This document shows, one piece after another, positions 17,504 to 27,671 of a DNA stretch of 64,000 nt. A program made the translations under genes and the position numbers. The stretch is from Neobacillus niacini (GTDB lineage Bacteria > Bacillota > Bacilli > Bacillales > Cytobacillaceae), in contig NZ_BAWM01000009.1 of assembly GCF_000759675.1 (NCBI RefSeq), positions 1-64,000 on the forward strand, written 5' to 3'. The notes under the pieces are model-generated. The model did no database searches, had not been told where the DNA came from, and saw only the letters and a list, made by a program, of their open reading frames with translations. Each line of letters starts with the position of its first letter. Positions within the stretch are counted from its first letter, which is position 1.

Positions 17504-18979
17504 ATGGTCGAGCAACTTGTTACTAGCATTAACGGTTATTTATGGAGCGCACCACTCATCATCTTTATTTGTGCAGTAGGGCTGTACTTTAGTGTGCGGA
17601 CGAGATTTCTACAAATTCGTCATGTAAAAGAAATGATTCGTTTATTATTTTCTGGTAAAAGTTCCAATGAGGGTGTCTCTTCTTTTCAAGCATTGGCTAT
17701 GTCTTTATCCGGCCGTATTGGAGTCGGGAATATTGCCGGAACGGCAACGGGGATTGCCTTTGGGGGGCCAGGAGCTGTATTTTGGATGTGGGTGATCACA
17801 TTTATTGGTGCAGCATCTGCTTTTGTTGAGTCCACTCTTGCTCAAATCTATAAAGAAAAGCAAGATGGAGAATATCGAGGCGGTCCTGCCTTCTATATTG
17901 AAAAAGGACTTGGGTGGAAATGGTTCGCCGTTATTTTTGCCGTTGCAACTCTCCTCGCTATGGCTGTATTAATGCCAGGTATTCAGGCGAATTCAATTGC
18001 TGAGGGCGTAAGCAATGCTTTTGGCATTGAAAGTACGATTACTGGATTAGTAGTTGTTTTACTTATGGGACTTATTATCTTTGGCGGAGTTAAGCGTATT
18101 GCGAGAGTTGCGGAATTTCTTGTGCCTTTTATGGCCGCCGGATATTTACTCATTGCTATCGCGATCATTGCGGTTAATATTGACAGAATTCCAGAAGTAT
18201 TTACTCTTATTTTTAAAAGTGCGTTCGGCGCTGAGGAAATGTTCGGTGGTATTCTCGGTTCAACCATTATGTGGGGTGTAAAACGTGGTCTATATGCGAA
18301 TGAAGCAGGACAAGGGACAGGTGCTCACCCTGCAGCAGCCGCAGAAGTATCACACCCGGCAAAACAAGGACTAGTCCAAGCATTTTCTATTTATCTAGAT
18401 GTGTTCTTAATCGTTACAGCGACTGCTTTCATGATTTTATTTACAAATTCCTACAATACAGTAAATGAAAAAACTGGGGAAGTCCTAGTTGAGAATCTTA
18501 AAGGAATAGAAACTGGTCCTGCTTACACTCAAGCGGCCGTTGATACCATCCTGCCAGGATTCGGATCAGGATTCATTGCGATAGCTCTATTCTGCTTTGC
18601 CTTTACAACGATTTTTGCATATTACTATATTGCAGAAACCAATCTTGCTTATTTAGTACAAGGCAAACACCGAAAATTAGCTATCACTTTGTTAAAATTT
18701 ATCCTCTTAGGCTCCACTTTCTATGGAGCGGTAAAGGAAGCAGAGCTAGCGTGGGCAATGGGGGACATTGGACTTGGAATCATGGTATGGTTGAACTTGT
18801 TTGCAATTCTCTTATTATTCAAACCAGCGAATATCGCTTTAAAGGATTATGAAGAGCAATTGAAACAAGGTAAAGACCCTGAATTTAATTCTACTAAACT
18901 AGGTATTAAGAATGCGGAATTCTGGGCTAATGGTTATCAACAAGATGAACAAGATGAAAAAAAACGTGCTGCAAACTAA
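17504..18979 (+). CDS. sodium:alanine/glycine symporter, AGCS family (AlsT-like)
   Basis: A 491-residue integral membrane protein of the APC superfamily. Family signatures are LYFSVRTRFLQIRHV, FQALAMSLSGRIGVGNIAGT (the sodium/substrate-binding helix), GGPGAVFWMWV, RGGPAFYIEKGLG and the late 'MWGVKRGLYANEAGQGTGAHP'. It imports alanine, glycine or related amino acids with sodium. The ATG follows AGGAGG by 8 nt. It stands alone, with a strong hairpin repeat 70 bp downstream. The nearby glycine-cleavage operon makes glycine an attractive substrate, but the genes are not co-transcribed and this is inference. Confidence 0.94.
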   Translation: MVEQLVTSINGYLWSAPLIIFICAVGLYFSVRTRFLQIRHVKEMIRLLFSGKSSNEGVSSFQALAMSLSGRIGVGNIAGTATGIAFGGPGAVFWMWVITFIGAASAFVESTLAQIYKEKQDGEYRGGPAFYIEKGLGWKWFAVIFAVATLLAMAVLMPGIQANSIAEGVSNAFGIESTITGLVVVLLMGLIIFGGVKRIARVAEFLVPFMAAGYLLIAIAIIAVNIDRIPEVFTLIFKSAFGAEEMFGGILGSTIMWGVKRGLYANEAGQGTGAHPAAAAEVSHPAKQGLVQAFSIYLDVFLIVTATAFMILFTNSYNTVNEKTGEVLVENLKGIETGPAYTQAAVDTILPGFGSGFIAIALFCFAFTTIFAYYYIAETNLAYLVQGKHRKLAITLLKFILLGSTFYGAVKEAELAWAMGDIGLGIMVWLNLFAILLLFKPANIALKDYEEQLKQGKDPEFNSTKLGIKNAEFWANGYQQDEQDEKKRAAN

Positions 18980-19051
18980 TATTTGATCCATGTGTAAGGA
19001 TCCGCAACTAGTTGCTTCAATTAGCAAAGGCTGATTCGTGGAGTAAAATAA

Positions 19052-19119
19052 AAGTGCCTGTCACCACCCCAAGATTTTCGAGGAGATTTCGACAATCTTA
19101 GGGTGGTGTCAGAGCACTT
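19052..19119. repeat. GTGCCTGTCACCACCC-type hairpin repeat, likely terminator
   Basis: AAGTGC...CACCACCC..AAGATT pairs with AATCTT.GGGTGGTG...GCACTT, an imperfect long stem. The motif belongs to a group of GTGCC(A/T)G(G/T)CACC palindromes that I recognise as frequent in Bacillus intergenic DNA. A related one is at 20734. It probably ends the symporter transcript. Confidence 0.6.
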
Positions 19120-19251
19120 AGTTTAATTCCCGCATCGTTTACCTACTCTCAGATGTCACGTTATTCTACGGAAATGCCAGAACCATAGACAATGTAGCCT
19201 TTAGATGTAGACTTAATTAAAAGAGACCATAAAAATCAGATGTTCAAATGT

Positions 19252-19587
19252 TCATTGTTTCCATAGAAAAATCAGCAGGCGATTTATCACTACACAAATT
19301 CCATAAATCCATGCAAGCTGTGGTTTCCCTGCAGCATATAGTGCAATGGCAGGTATCCCAAATACAATGATTTCTATGAAAATATGCAATGTTATCGGGA
19401 CCTCAATCATTGCTTTCGGTGATCCGAATACTCCCCATATCATCGCTAAGAAAATAGGAGCCCCAATTCCTAACACCCACTTCATCATTCCATTACCAGT
19501 TTGAAAACCCCAATATCCAACTGCTGCTAAAGCACATAATTCTAATAGGAATCTTACAGCTAAATTAAAATATTGTAGTATCATCAT
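19252..19587 (-). CDS. YrdB-type DUF2568 membrane protein
   Basis: A protein of about 111 residues with four predicted transmembrane helices (FNLAVRFLLELCALAAVGYW, VLGIGAPIFLAMIWGVFGSP, 'HIFIEIIVFGIPAIALYA', 'AWIYGICVVINRLLIFLW'). The RFLLELxALxAxGYWG opening and the WGxFGSPKA loop are the family's hallmarks. Function is unknown for the family. I chose ATG 19587 after GGGGGGA rather than an upstream start at 19614. Transcribed alone, convergent with the symporter gene. Confidence 0.85.
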   Translation of the reverse strand: MMILQYFNLAVRFLLELCALAAVGYWGFQTGNGMMKWVLGIGAPIFLAMIWGVFGSPKAMIEVPITLHIFIEIIVFGIPAIALYAAGKPQLAWIYGICVVINRLLIFLWKQ

Positions 19588-19930
19588 AAAAATCCCCCCT
19601 ATGCCTTCTCCCATCTAACAGAGTGAAGTTAACCGATAGCCTATAATTTTTTAAAAATAGGACTCTCCAATTTCCTCCCTTACAACAATTATACAATTTT
19701 AAAAAACTGAGAATTAATAAGTGTTTGTAAATATATTCTTTAACAAAAAAAAGCTTCTTATTAATTATAGATCTTCTAGGAAAGCCCTCGTTAATGGAAT
19801 AAAATTTTTATCATACATCGAAACGTTCCTTGCTTCTCATTAAACTTTATTTAATCTGTACACTAAATTTACAAGGCTTTAATATTCAGATGATATGATT
19901 GGTTTACCAACGAATGAGGAGGCAGTCAAG
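19588..19930. other. intergenic region between divergent genes
   Basis: AT-rich spacer between the YrdB-like gene and the Cof phosphatase gene. It holds an AAAGCTT-centred AT-rich stretch near 19748 and the ribosome site GAGGAGG at 19916-19922. I see no RNA element or additional gene. Confidence 0.4.
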
Positions 19931-20728
19931 ATGAATGTGCGTGCAATATTTATTGATATGGATGGTACACTACTAAAAGCGTCAAACACCATTTCCCGCC
20001 GAAATATGGAAGCCATTTATAGGCTCATTAATCAAGGAGTCAAAGTTTTTCTGGCTACTGGTCGACACTATGAAGTTACCACTCCCTACCATAAAGAAAT
20101 TGGATTACGAACTCCTATGATTTGTTTGAACGGTGCCGCTATTCACGATGCAGAGACAGGAAAAGCTATGCAAATGAAAACAGTCAGACTGAATGAAGAA
20201 CGATTCCATCATCTGACCGCTGAAAATCCTTGTAATGTTATTATCCATACAGCAAATGGGCTTTATTGTAAGGAAACAAATGAAGAAATCGATTATTGGA
20301 CAAAAGTTGGGCAAATTCCACCAAGGTATATTGGAGATTTAAGACAGGCAAATTATCAAGATGTTCTTAAATATAGTGTTCGAACAGGAGTACCAAGTCC
20401 TGAAATATCCGCTTTGTTTAACAAGGAAGCAGAAGTCATCAATTGGAATGACGGGTTTGAACTGCTTGCTCCTAATGTTTCCAAATGGTCTGCCATAAAA
20501 AGCTTACTTCGCACATTTCGAATTAGTCCAAATGAAGTCGTAGCCATTGGAGACGGACCCAATGATATAGAAATGCTTCGTCATGTCGGTACTGGTGTGG
20601 CAATGGGGAACGCTAGCGAAGAGGTTAAAGCAGCAGCTGATTTTGTTACAGGACACAACGAAAATGATGGATTAGCTGAATTTATAGAACGTTATCTTCT
20701 TAAATCATATGAATCATATGTGATTTAG
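19931..20728 (+). CDS. HAD superfamily phosphatase, Cof subfamily
   Basis: A cytoplasmic phosphatase of about 265 residues. Motif I is FIDMDGTLLKASN (nucleophile Asp and acid/base Asp), motif II Thr in FLATGRHY, and motif III/IV VVAIGDGPNDIEML, followed by 'GVAMGNASEEVKAAADFVTG'. The C2B cap between motifs II and III has the usual length. Such enzymes dephosphorylate sugar phosphates, PLP or FMN, and specificity cannot be read. The ATG at 19931 is 8 nt after GAGGAGG, better than the frame's first ATG at 19895. Confidence 0.93.
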   Translation: MNVRAIFIDMDGTLLKASNTISRRNMEAIYRLINQGVKVFLATGRHYEVTTPYHKEIGLRTPMICLNGAAIHDAETGKAMQMKTVRLNEERFHHLTAENPCNVIIHTANGLYCKETNEEIDYWTKVGQIPPRYIGDLRQANYQDVLKYSVRTGVPSPEISALFNKEAEVINWNDGFELLAPNVSKWSAIKSLLRTFRISPNEVVAIGDGPNDIEMLRHVGTGVAMGNASEEVKAAADFVTGHNENDGLAEFIERYLLKSYESYVI

Positions 20729-20733
20729 CAGAG

Positions 20734-20781
20734 CAAAGTGCCAGGCACCTTCCATATTATTGGATGGTGCCTGGCACTTTG
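20734..20781. terminator. GTGCCAGGCACC palindrome terminator
   Basis: CAAAGTGCCAGGCACC and GGTGCCTGGCACTTTG are perfect complements around a partly paired 16-base loop, starting 6 bp after the Cof phosphatase stop. A strong bidirectional hairpin, and a member of the repeat group noted at 19052. Confidence 0.8.
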
Positions 20782-20816
20782 TTTTGAAACTGCCCTAACA
20801 TTTTGATGGTAAGTCT

Positions 20817-20984
20817 TTATGACCACTTTACTAGTGAATTAAGTAATAAACCCACGGCAAAAAGCATCAGCATGATATGTATGTAGTTTAACGAATTCTT
20901 TCGTTTATTTTGAAGAAACATCCATATCCAAAGAATAGCTAAAACGATATGAATAAAGTCCAATACATGTTCATCTCCTGCCAT
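20817..20984 (-). CDS. small membrane protein, 55 residues
   Basis: The frame starts MAGDEHVLDFIHIVLAILWI and ends LLLNSLVKWS. It predicts two transmembrane helices (residues about 8-25 and 34-50) linked by the basic loop QNKRKNSLNY. AGGAG lies 9 nt before the ATG, a good ribosome site. I do not recognise the family. It stands between the Cof phosphatase terminator and purU and is transcribed toward the terminator. Confidence 0.5.
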   Translation of the reverse strand: MAGDEHVLDFIHIVLAILWIWMFLQNKRKNSLNYIHIMLMLFAVGLLLNSLVKWS

Positions 20985-21081
20985 TAGCACCATCTCCTAT
21001 GATCTTCGTTTACATGTTTTTCCGAAAATCCCCCGATACCAAATGATTATCTAAACAGGGCAATCACCTAATGAAATCAAC

Positions 21082-21951
21082 TCATGCAAATACGATCGTT
21101 TTATTACCATGAACAAGTACTTTATCTTCAACATGCCAGGAAACGGCTTCGGCGAGAACTCTCTTTTCCACATGACGTCCCGCAGTCTTTAAATCGGCTA
21201 CTGTATAGCGATGATTAATACGCTGGACATCTTGTTCAATAATTGGTCCTTCATCAAGATCATTCGTTACATAATGTGCAGTTGCTCCTATTAACTTCAC
21301 CCCTCGGTTAAACGCTCTTACATAAGGATTTGCCCCAACAAAAGCTGGTAAGAAAGAGTGATGTATGTTAATGATTTGTTTAGGATAATGGGAAATGAAA
21401 TTAGGTGAAAGAATTTGCATATACCTGGCCAGAACAATAAAATCTACTTTCCCTTTTAACAATTCTAAAACTTTCTGTTCGGCATCTTCTTTCGTTTCTT
21501 GAGACAGCGGGATATGATAAAAAGGGATGCCATAACCCTCAACCAATTCTTTTAAGTCAGGATGATTACTAATCACCATAGGGATTTCAACAGGAATTTC
21601 ATTAGATTTCCACCGCCAAATAAGCTCAGTGAGACAGTGGTCCGCTTTGGAAACAAAGATTGCCATTCGCTTTCTTCTTTCTTTACTGCTCAACTGCCAA
21701 TCCAAAGCATAATCCCGCGCCATCACATGTAGATCTTTTTCAAGTTTTTCATATGTAGAATCAAATTCTTCCAAATCAAACTCGATCCGCATAAAGAATA
21801 TACCTGATTGTGGATCTGTTGTATGTTGGTCAAAATGTACTATATTCGCTTTGTGTTCTAATAAAAAATTCGTTACAGTCGAGATAATCCCTGGCTTTTC
21901 TGGACAAGAAATTAATAATTTTGCACGGTTCAGCTTTACCTTTTTATTCAT
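21082..21951 (-). CDS. purU: formyltetrahydrofolate deformylase
   Basis: This 289-residue enzyme hydrolyses 10-formyl-tetrahydrofolate to formate and tetrahydrofolate. An N-terminal ACT domain (AKLLISCPEKPGIISTVTNF) is followed by a formyltransferase domain with 'IPVEIPMVISNHPDLK', 'VLARYMQILSPNFISHYP', the catalytic HHSFLPAF region and YVTNDLDEGPIIEQDV (catalytic Asp). Length matches the family (about 280-300). It is the last gene of the glycine operon, 38 bp after lpdA. That fits a job of freeing tetrahydrofolate when glycine cleavage floods the one-carbon pool. Confident. Confidence 0.95.
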   Translation of the reverse strand: MNKKVKLNRAKLLISCPEKPGIISTVTNFLLEHKANIVHFDQHTTDPQSGIFFMRIEFDLEEFDSTYEKLEKDLHVMARDYALDWQLSSKERRKRMAIFVSKADHCLTELIWRWKSNEIPVEIPMVISNHPDLKELVEGYGIPFYHIPLSQETKEDAEQKVLELLKGKVDFIVLARYMQILSPNFISHYPKQIINIHHSFLPAFVGANPYVRAFNRGVKLIGATAHYVTNDLDEGPIIEQDVQRINHRYTVADLKTAGRHVEKRVLAEAVSWHVEDKVLVHGNKTIVFA

Positions 21952-21989
21952 TGATCTTCCACCATCCTTAGGTAATGATTTATGTTGTA

Positions 21990-23390
21990 TTATGAATGTA
22001 TTGCCTTTCCATCTACGGCAAGTGCGGCTTCACCAATTGCTTCAGCCAATGTCGGGTGAGGATGGATCGTATGAGCAATATCCATGGCGGTTGCGTTTAA
22101 TACACGAGCGAGGCCTGCTTCTGTAATCATATCCGTTACATGCGGACCTACCATATGGGCTCCTAACAGCTTATTAGATCCTTCTTCAACAACCAGTTTG
22201 ACAAAACCATCTGATTCACCAAAAACCAAAGCCTTTCCGATTGCACGGAATGAAAATTTACCAGTTTTTACTTGATACCCTTTTCCCCTTGCTTCTACTT
22301 CTGTGAGCCCAACACTTGCTACTTCTGGGCTGCTGTATACACATTTTGAAACAAGAGTCGAATCAAGTGGTACAGGATTTTTCCCTGCCATATGTTCAAT
22401 CGCGATCATTCCTTCATGTGAAGCAACATGGGCAAGCTGCAGGCCGCCAATCACATCACCAATGGCGTATATGTTCGGTTCATTCGTTTGATAAAACTCA
22501 TTTGTTTTAATAAAATCACGATCTAGATCAATCGTAGTATTTTCAAGCCCAATGCCTTCCGTATTTGGTAGTCGCCCTACCGATACTAAAAGTTTATCAG
22601 CAGAAAATGGCGTTTCTTTCCCTTTATGCTCCGCCTTAATCGAAACACCCTCACCTTTTTCAAGTGTCTCAGGCAACACCTTTGCACTAGTGACGATTTT
22701 TACACCTTTTTTCTTCATTAAACGCTGGATTTCCTTTGATACATCTTGATCTTCTGTTGGTAATATACGATCGGCATATTCAAGTACTGTTACTTGTAAT
22801 CCGAAGTCCACGAGCATCGATGCCCATTCAATTCCAATCACTCCGCCCCCAACAATGATAATAGATTTTGGAAGCTTCTCCATTTTCAACGCTTCATCCG
22901 ATGTCATCACATACTTTTCATCTACTTCAAGGCCATGGAGTGTCCTTGGACGAGATCCTGTTGCAATCAAAATATTCCGGGGGCTTAAAATGATTTCACC
23001 TTCATGATTGTTCAATTCCACTAAAACATCTTTTGACTGCAAGATGCTTCCTTTCCCTTCATAAACATCGATCTTTCCTTTTTTCATTAAATGTTGGACA
23101 CCTTTAAATAACCGTTCCGTAATTTCATCTTTCCGAGCCTGTACTTTTGAGAAATCAAGTCCTACTTCTGGAGCAATGACACCATACTTATCTACATTTT
23201 TTGTTTGAGCATACACTTCTGCGCTTCTTAATAAAGCCTTACTAGGGATACAACCAGCATGAAGGCAAGTTCCACCGATTTTTCCTTTTTCAATAACCGC
23301 CGCTTTTAAACCTAATTGTGAAGCGCGAATGGCAGCAACGTACCCGCCTGTTCCACCGCCGATAATAACAATATCATATTCTTTTGTCAT
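21990..23390 (-). CDS. lpdA: dihydrolipoamide dehydrogenase (glycine cleavage L protein)
   Basis: A 466-residue flavoprotein disulfide reductase. The FAD site is IVIIGGGTGGYVAAIRASQ. The redox-active disulfide lies in GGTCLHAGCIPSK (Cys42 and Cys47). The NAD site is IIIVGGGVIGIEWASM, the second FAD motif NIYAIGDVIGG, and the active-site His-Glu HPHPTLAEA near the C-terminus. It reoxidises the lipoyl arm of GcvH. Its place between the lipA-linked gene and purU makes it a dedicated L protein rather than the pyruvate dehydrogenase copy. The ATG follows AGGGGAC. Confidence 0.95.
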   Translation of the reverse strand: MTKEYDIVIIGGGTGGYVAAIRASQLGLKAAVIEKGKIGGTCLHAGCIPSKALLRSAEVYAQTKNVDKYGVIAPEVGLDFSKVQARKDEITERLFKGVQHLMKKGKIDVYEGKGSILQSKDVLVELNNHEGEIILSPRNILIATGSRPRTLHGLEVDEKYVMTSDEALKMEKLPKSIIIVGGGVIGIEWASMLVDFGLQVTVLEYADRILPTEDQDVSKEIQRLMKKKGVKIVTSAKVLPETLEKGEGVSIKAEHKGKETPFSADKLLVSVGRLPNTEGIGLENTTIDLDRDFIKTNEFYQTNEPNIYAIGDVIGGLQLAHVASHEGMIAIEHMAGKNPVPLDSTLVSKCVYSSPEVASVGLTEVEARGKGYQVKTGKFSFRAIGKALVFGESDGFVKLVVEEGSNKLLGAHMVGPHVTDMITEAGLARVLNATAMDIAHTIHPHPTLAEAIGEAALAVDGKAIHS

Positions 23391-23502
23391 CTTCGTGTCC
23401 CCTTTTATAAAAATATGTAATCATATCTATAGGAAAACTTGAATTAATAGTCATAATACAGCTGTAAGCTCCATACATCCAGAGACATCAACCATGCTCC
23501 TA

Positions 23503-23808
23503 TTAATCTATTTCAATTGCACATGCACTAGAGACAAAGCTTTCTCCAACTAGAAAACCGTGTTCGTCACTATAATCAATTTGTGTTCCTTCATCTATAA
23601 AACGTTTTGTAAAACGATCCAGCCTAATCTGAATCCCATCCATCTCAATGATAGAATCGTTTCGTCTTGGTTCATCAAATACAATTGAAAACTTAACAGT
23701 CATACCGCATCCGCCAGCAATTTCGGCGTCAATCCGGGGAGTCTGCTCTCCATTGACCACCATTTCCTTTAGCTTATTCATTGCGGATTCTGTCATTTTT
23801 ATCATCAT
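23503..23808 (-). CDS. IscA/HesB-like protein with a reduced cysteine set
   Basis: A 101-residue protein of the iron-sulfur A-type carrier fold (MTESAMNKLKEM, then 'AGGCGMTVKFSIVFDEP', 'DGIQIRLDRFTKRFIDEGTQIDY'). True IscA carriers have a central Cys and a C-terminal CGC. Here only Cys34 (GGCG) and Cys96 (SSACAIEID) remain, and the final CxC is lost. It lies between lipA and lpdA, 36 bp after lipA. Because lipoyl synthase consumes a [4Fe-4S] cluster in each turnover, a role as a cluster donor or scaffold for LipA is a tempting inference; the altered cysteines leave that open. Confidence 0.8.
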   Translation of the reverse strand: MMIKMTESAMNKLKEMVVNGEQTPRIDAEIAGGCGMTVKFSIVFDEPRRNDSIIEMDGIQIRLDRFTKRFIDEGTQIDYSDEHGFLVGESFVSSACAIEID

Positions 23809-23844
23809 AGGATCTCACTCCCCTTATTCACCTATTTTAATTGA

Positions 23845-24723
23845 TTACGCATTCGCTTTTGCTGCATTGACCTGTTCGTCAGCATGATAAGAGGAACGAA
23901 CGAGCGGACCTGCTTCGCAGTGACTAAAGCCTTTTGACATGGCAATGATCTTTAGTTCTTCAAACTCTTGTGGACTCCAATATTTTTGGACTATTAAATG
24001 ATGTTTGGTTGGCTGTAAATATTGACCGATGGTCATAATATCTACATGGTTAGCACGAAGATCCTCCATCGTTTCGATAATTTCTTCTTTTGTTTCTCCT
24101 AGACCAATCATAATGCTTGATTTTGTTGGAATAGCAGCATTCATTTGTTTTGCGCGTCTTAAAAATTCAAGGGAACGTTCGTATGTTGCACGTGCACGAA
24201 TTTTCGGTGATAAACGTTTCACTGTCTCAATATTGTGATTTAAAATGTCTGGCCTTGCATCCATTAAAGTTTTTAAGTTGTCAAATTCACCCTTCATATC
24301 CGACGGGAGGACTTCAATGCTGCAAAATGGATTGCGGCGTCTTACTGCCCGTACTGTTTCTGCAAAAACCCCAGCTCCACCATCTTTTAAATCATCACGA
24401 GCAACAGCGGTAATCACGACATGCTTTAGTCCCATTTTTTCCACTGACTCCGCAACACGTTCTGGCTCATCCCAATCAAGCTCTGTCGGCAGCCCTGTTT
24501 GAACCGCACAGAAACGGCATGCACGAGTGCATATACTTCCTAAAATCATAAAGGTTGCGGTTTTGCGTACAGCCCAGCATTCATGAATGTTTGGGCATTT
24601 CGCTTCTTCGCAGACAGTATGAAGCTTTTTTTCACGCATCATTTTTTTTAAGCCCGTATACTCTTCATTCGTATTTAATTTTATTTTTAGCCATTCTGGT
24701 TTGCGAACATAATCAATCGACAT
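23845..24723 (-). CDS. lipA: lipoyl synthase
   Basis: A radical SAM enzyme of about 292 residues that inserts two sulfurs into octanoyl-GcvH. The auxiliary cluster cysteines are in the [13 protein letters not shown] pattern (Cys38, 43, 49), and the radical SAM cluster is in [13 protein letters not shown] (Cys65, 69, 72). Further landmarks are [27 protein letters not shown] and the C-terminal '[13 protein letters not shown]' with the conserved RSSYHA serine. ATG 24723 is preferred over GTG 24732 because AGGAG fits it better. A second lipA probably exists elsewhere in the genome (inference); this one is tied to glycine cleavage. Confidence 0.95.
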   Translation of the reverse strand: MSIDYVRKPEWLKIKLNTNEEYTGLKKMMREKKLHTVCEEAKCPNIHECWAVRKTATFMILGSICTRACRFCAVQTGLPTELDWDEPERVAESVEKMGLKHVVITAVARDDLKDGGAGVFAETVRAVRRRNPFCSIEVLPSDMKGEFDNLKTLMDARPDILNHNIETVKRLSPKIRARATYERSLEFLRRAKQMNAAIPTKSSIMIGLGETKEEIIETMEDLRANHVDIMTIGQYLQPTKHHLIVQKYWSPQEFEELKIIAMSKGFSHCEAGPLVRSSYHADEQVNAAKANA

Positions 24724-24840
24724 ATCTTCCACTCCTATGAACAGTCATGAAGCTTTTGGTTTATTTCAAACCACCAAGAATAACATAGTGAGAAGAAACA
24801 TTTTCTCTTCATTCCTAGTGGTTTATGTTTAAACTTTGTT

Positions 24841-26325
24841 TTAAGACATTACGGTTTCTCTATTTACTGCTTTTTCTTTTGTATAACGCAAGATTGGTTG
24901 TCTAGCAGCCTGTACTTCATCTAATCGGCCAATTACCGTAGTATGTGGTGCATCTAATACGACAACAGGATTATCTTCAACTTCTTTTGCAATTTGAATC
25001 ATTACATCCGCAAAAGCATCCAGTGTTTCTTTGGACTCTGTTTCTGTTGGTTCAATCATCAGGCATTCCTCGACATTTAGCGGGAAATAGATAGTAGGTG
25101 GATGGTAGCCAAAATCAAGCAGACGTTTGGCCATATCTAGTGTTCTTACACCAAGGCTTTTCTGTCTTGATCCAGATAACACAAATTCATGCTTACAAAT
25201 TTGCGAATATGGTGCATCAAAATATGGTTCGAGCTTTTTGCGCAGATAATTTGCATGAAGTACTGCACTTTCCGATACTTGACGTAACCCCTCTGCCCCC
25301 ATTGTGCGAATATAGGTGTAGGCCCGCAATAGAATACCGAAGTTTCCATGATACCCTTTAACACGACCAATAGAAAGCGGTTGGTTAAAGTCGAGCACAT
25401 ATACCTCATTTACTTTCTCAACACGCGGTACTGGTAAAAACGGAATCAATTTCTTTTTCACACCGACTGGACCTGCACCTGGGCCGCCACCGCCATGAGG
25501 TGTTGTAAATGTTTTATGAAGATTTAAATGCACGATGTCAAAGCCCATTTGGCCTGGAGTTGTTTTCCCTAAGATGGCATTCGCATTGGCTCCATCATAG
25601 TATAGTAAGCCGCCTGCTTCATGAACAACCTTAGCAATTTCTACTATTTCTTTTTCGAATAGGCCGAGAGTATTTGGATTTGTTAGCATCAATGCGGCTG
25701 TATTATCATCTACATGCTTCTTTAATTCTCCTAAGTCGACTAACCCATGCTCATTGGATGGAATCGTTATGGTATCAAAGCCGGCAACCGATGCACTTGC
25801 AGGGTTTGTTCCGTGTGCGGAGTCCGGAACAAGGACTTTCGTTCTCGCCTCTCCTTTTTGCTTATGGTAGGCCTTGACCATCATTAACCCGGTCCATTCT
25901 CCTTGAGCACCTGCTGAAGGCTGTAAAGTCACGGCATCCATTCCTGTGATGGCAGCTAACTCTTCCTGTAATTCATATAAAACCTCTAATGCGCCTTGTA
26001 CAGTTTCAGTTGGCTGGTATGGATGAATGCGGCTAAACCCTTCCAAACGTGCTACGTCTTCATTTATTTTCGGATTATACTTCATCGTACAAGAACCAAG
26101 TGGATAGAAACCATTATCGATCCCATGGTTCTTATTCGAAAGCGCGGTGTAATGTCGAACAAGCTGTAACTCTGATACTTCCGGGAGTTCTGCTGGTAGA
26201 TCACGAATCAAATGTTTTGGAAGTTTATCATTTATATCAACATGCTCAACGTCACTCGCTGGAAGGCTTGAACCAACACGTCCCTGACGACTGATTTCAA
26301 AAATTAAATTATTATAATCAACCAT
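24841..26325 (-). CDS. gcvPB: glycine dehydrogenase (decarboxylating) subunit 2
   Basis: The 494-residue PLP-carrying half of the split P protein. Markers are [64 protein letters not shown] and [18 protein letters not shown] with the PLP lysine (Lys271). It works with GcvPA to decarboxylate glycine onto the lipoyl arm of GcvH. Its first codons overlap the end of gcvPA by 8 bp, so the subunits are translationally coupled. An imperfect hairpin (about 24768-24823) separates it from lipA. Confidence 0.96.
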   Translation of the reverse strand: MVDYNNLIFEISRQGRVGSSLPASDVEHVDINDKLPKHLIRDLPAELPEVSELQLVRHYTALSNKNHGIDNGFYPLGSCTMKYNPKINEDVARLEGFSRIHPYQPTETVQGALEVLYELQEELAAITGMDAVTLQPSAGAQGEWTGLMMVKAYHKQKGEARTKVLVPDSAHGTNPASASVAGFDTITIPSNEHGLVDLGELKKHVDDNTAALMLTNPNTLGLFEKEIVEIAKVVHEAGGLLYYDGANANAILGKTTPGQMGFDIVHLNLHKTFTTPHGGGGPGAGPVGVKKKLIPFLPVPRVEKVNEVYVLDFNQPLSIGRVKGYHGNFGILLRAYTYIRTMGAEGLRQVSESAVLHANYLRKKLEPYFDAPYSQICKHEFVLSGSRQKSLGVRTLDMAKRLLDFGYHPPTIYFPLNVEECLMIEPTETESKETLDAFADVMIQIAKEVEDNPVVVLDAPHTTVIGRLDEVQAARQPILRYTKEKAVNRETVMS

Positions 26326-27670
26326 TTACAACTGCCTCCAATACCTCGATAAATTGGTCAATCTCTTCTTTTGTCCGCTGCTCGGTCACTGCTAGTAGCA
26401 TTTGATTTTCTAAGCCATAATCCGTTCCTAAATCAAACCCACCTATGATACCAGCTTCAAGGAGTTTTGTATTGACTTCCTTTACTGGACGAGGAAGCTT
26501 GACAACAAATTCATTAAAGAATGGGGCTTTATTCATAATTGTAAAGCCTTTTTTAGCTAGAGATTTGGCCATGTAATCGGCTTTTTCAAAGTTTAGTTGA
26601 GCCATATGACGAATTCCTTGCTTTCCAAGAGCACTCATACAAACCGCAGAAGCAAGTGCATTTAATGCTTGGTTTGAACAAATATTGGATGATGCTTTAT
26701 CACGGCGAATATGTTGCTCACGTGCTTGCAGGGTTAATACAAATCCACGTTGTCCTTTTTCATCTGTCGTTTGCCCTACAATTCGTCCAGGGATTTTTCG
26801 CATAAATTTTTTACTTACCGAAAAATAACCGCAGTGCGGGCCGCCGAAGGACATCGGGATTCCTAATGGCTGCATATCCCCGATCACAATGTCTGCTCCA
26901 AGTTTACCAGGAGCCTGTAAGAGTGCTAGTGCCAATGGATTGGCGCTTACAATTAAAAGCGCTCCTTTTGTATCAGCGATATTCTTAATTTCTGCTAGAT
27001 CCTCAATGGAACCGAAAAAGTTTGGGTATTGAACAATAACAGCAGCAGTGTTTTTATCAATTTGTCCTTGAAGCTTCACTAAGCTTGTCTCATCATCAGT
27101 AAGATTGACGTCCTCAACTATATACCCTTGGCCATCTGCTACCGTATTTAAGATGGCACGTGATTCAGGATGAACTGCCTTTGAAACAAGTACTTTGGAA
27201 CGTCGTGTTGATGCAACAGCAAGTGATGCAGCTTCTGCAAGAGATGTAAAGCCATCGTACATCGAAGAATTGGCGACATCCATTCCTGTCAGTTCACAAA
27301 CCATGGTTTGAAATTCAAAAATCGCCTGTAATTCACCTTGGCTGATTTCCGGTTGGTATGGTGTATAGGCTGTGTAAAATTCCGACCGTGAAATCATATG
27401 ATTGACCACACTTGGTATGTAGTGATCATAGGTTCCCGCACCAAGAAAGGTCGGGAAATGATTAGCATTTTTATTTTTAGAAGCAAGCTGATTCATTTTT
27501 TTCAAAAGAAGTGATTCAGGGACAGCCTTAGGGATATTTAGCTCTGATTTTAGTTGAATTTCTGCTGGAATATCTTCAAATAACTCATCCATCGAAGAAA
27601 TTTTTAAAAAAGCGAGCATTTCCTCTTGATCTTGTTTCGTATCAGGGAGGTATCGATAAGTGGAAGTCAT
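26318..27670 (-). CDS. gcvPA: glycine dehydrogenase (decarboxylating) subunit 1
   Basis: The N-terminal half of the split P protein, about 450 residues. It starts [19 protein letters not shown] and continues with [18 protein letters not shown], '[19 protein letters not shown]', [15 protein letters not shown] and [22 protein letters not shown], all family landmarks. I use ATG 27670 after GGAGGAG; the frame opens earlier but without a ribosome site, and the length then matches the Bacillus protein. The gene starts next to the gcvH stop. Confidence 0.96.
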   Translation of the reverse strand: MTSTYRYLPDTKQDQEEMLAFLKISSMDELFEDIPAEIQLKSELNIPKAVPESLLLKKMNQLASKNKNANHFPTFLGAGTYDHYIPSVVNHMISRSEFYTAYTPYQPEISQGELQAIFEFQTMVCELTGMDVANSSMYDGFTSLAEAASLAVASTRRSKVLVSKAVHPESRAILNTVADGQGYIVEDVNLTDDETSLVKLQGQIDKNTAAVIVQYPNFFGSIEDLAEIKNIADTKGALLIVSANPLALALLQAPGKLGADIVIGDMQPLGIPMSFGGPHCGYFSVSKKFMRKIPGRIVGQTTDEKGQRGFVLTLQAREQHIRRDKASSNICSNQALNALASAVCMSALGKQGIRHMAQLNFEKADYMAKSLAKKGFTIMNKAPFFNEFVVKLPRPVKEVNTKLLEAGIIGGFDLGTDYGLENQMLLAVTEQRTKEEIDQFIEVLEAVVNG

Positions 27671-27671
27671 T

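Noticed and set aside
24768..24823. Hairpin between gcvPB and lipA as a full terminator splitting the glycine operon
   Set aside because: The stem is imperfect and lacks a T run on the transcribed side, so operon continuity is more likely.
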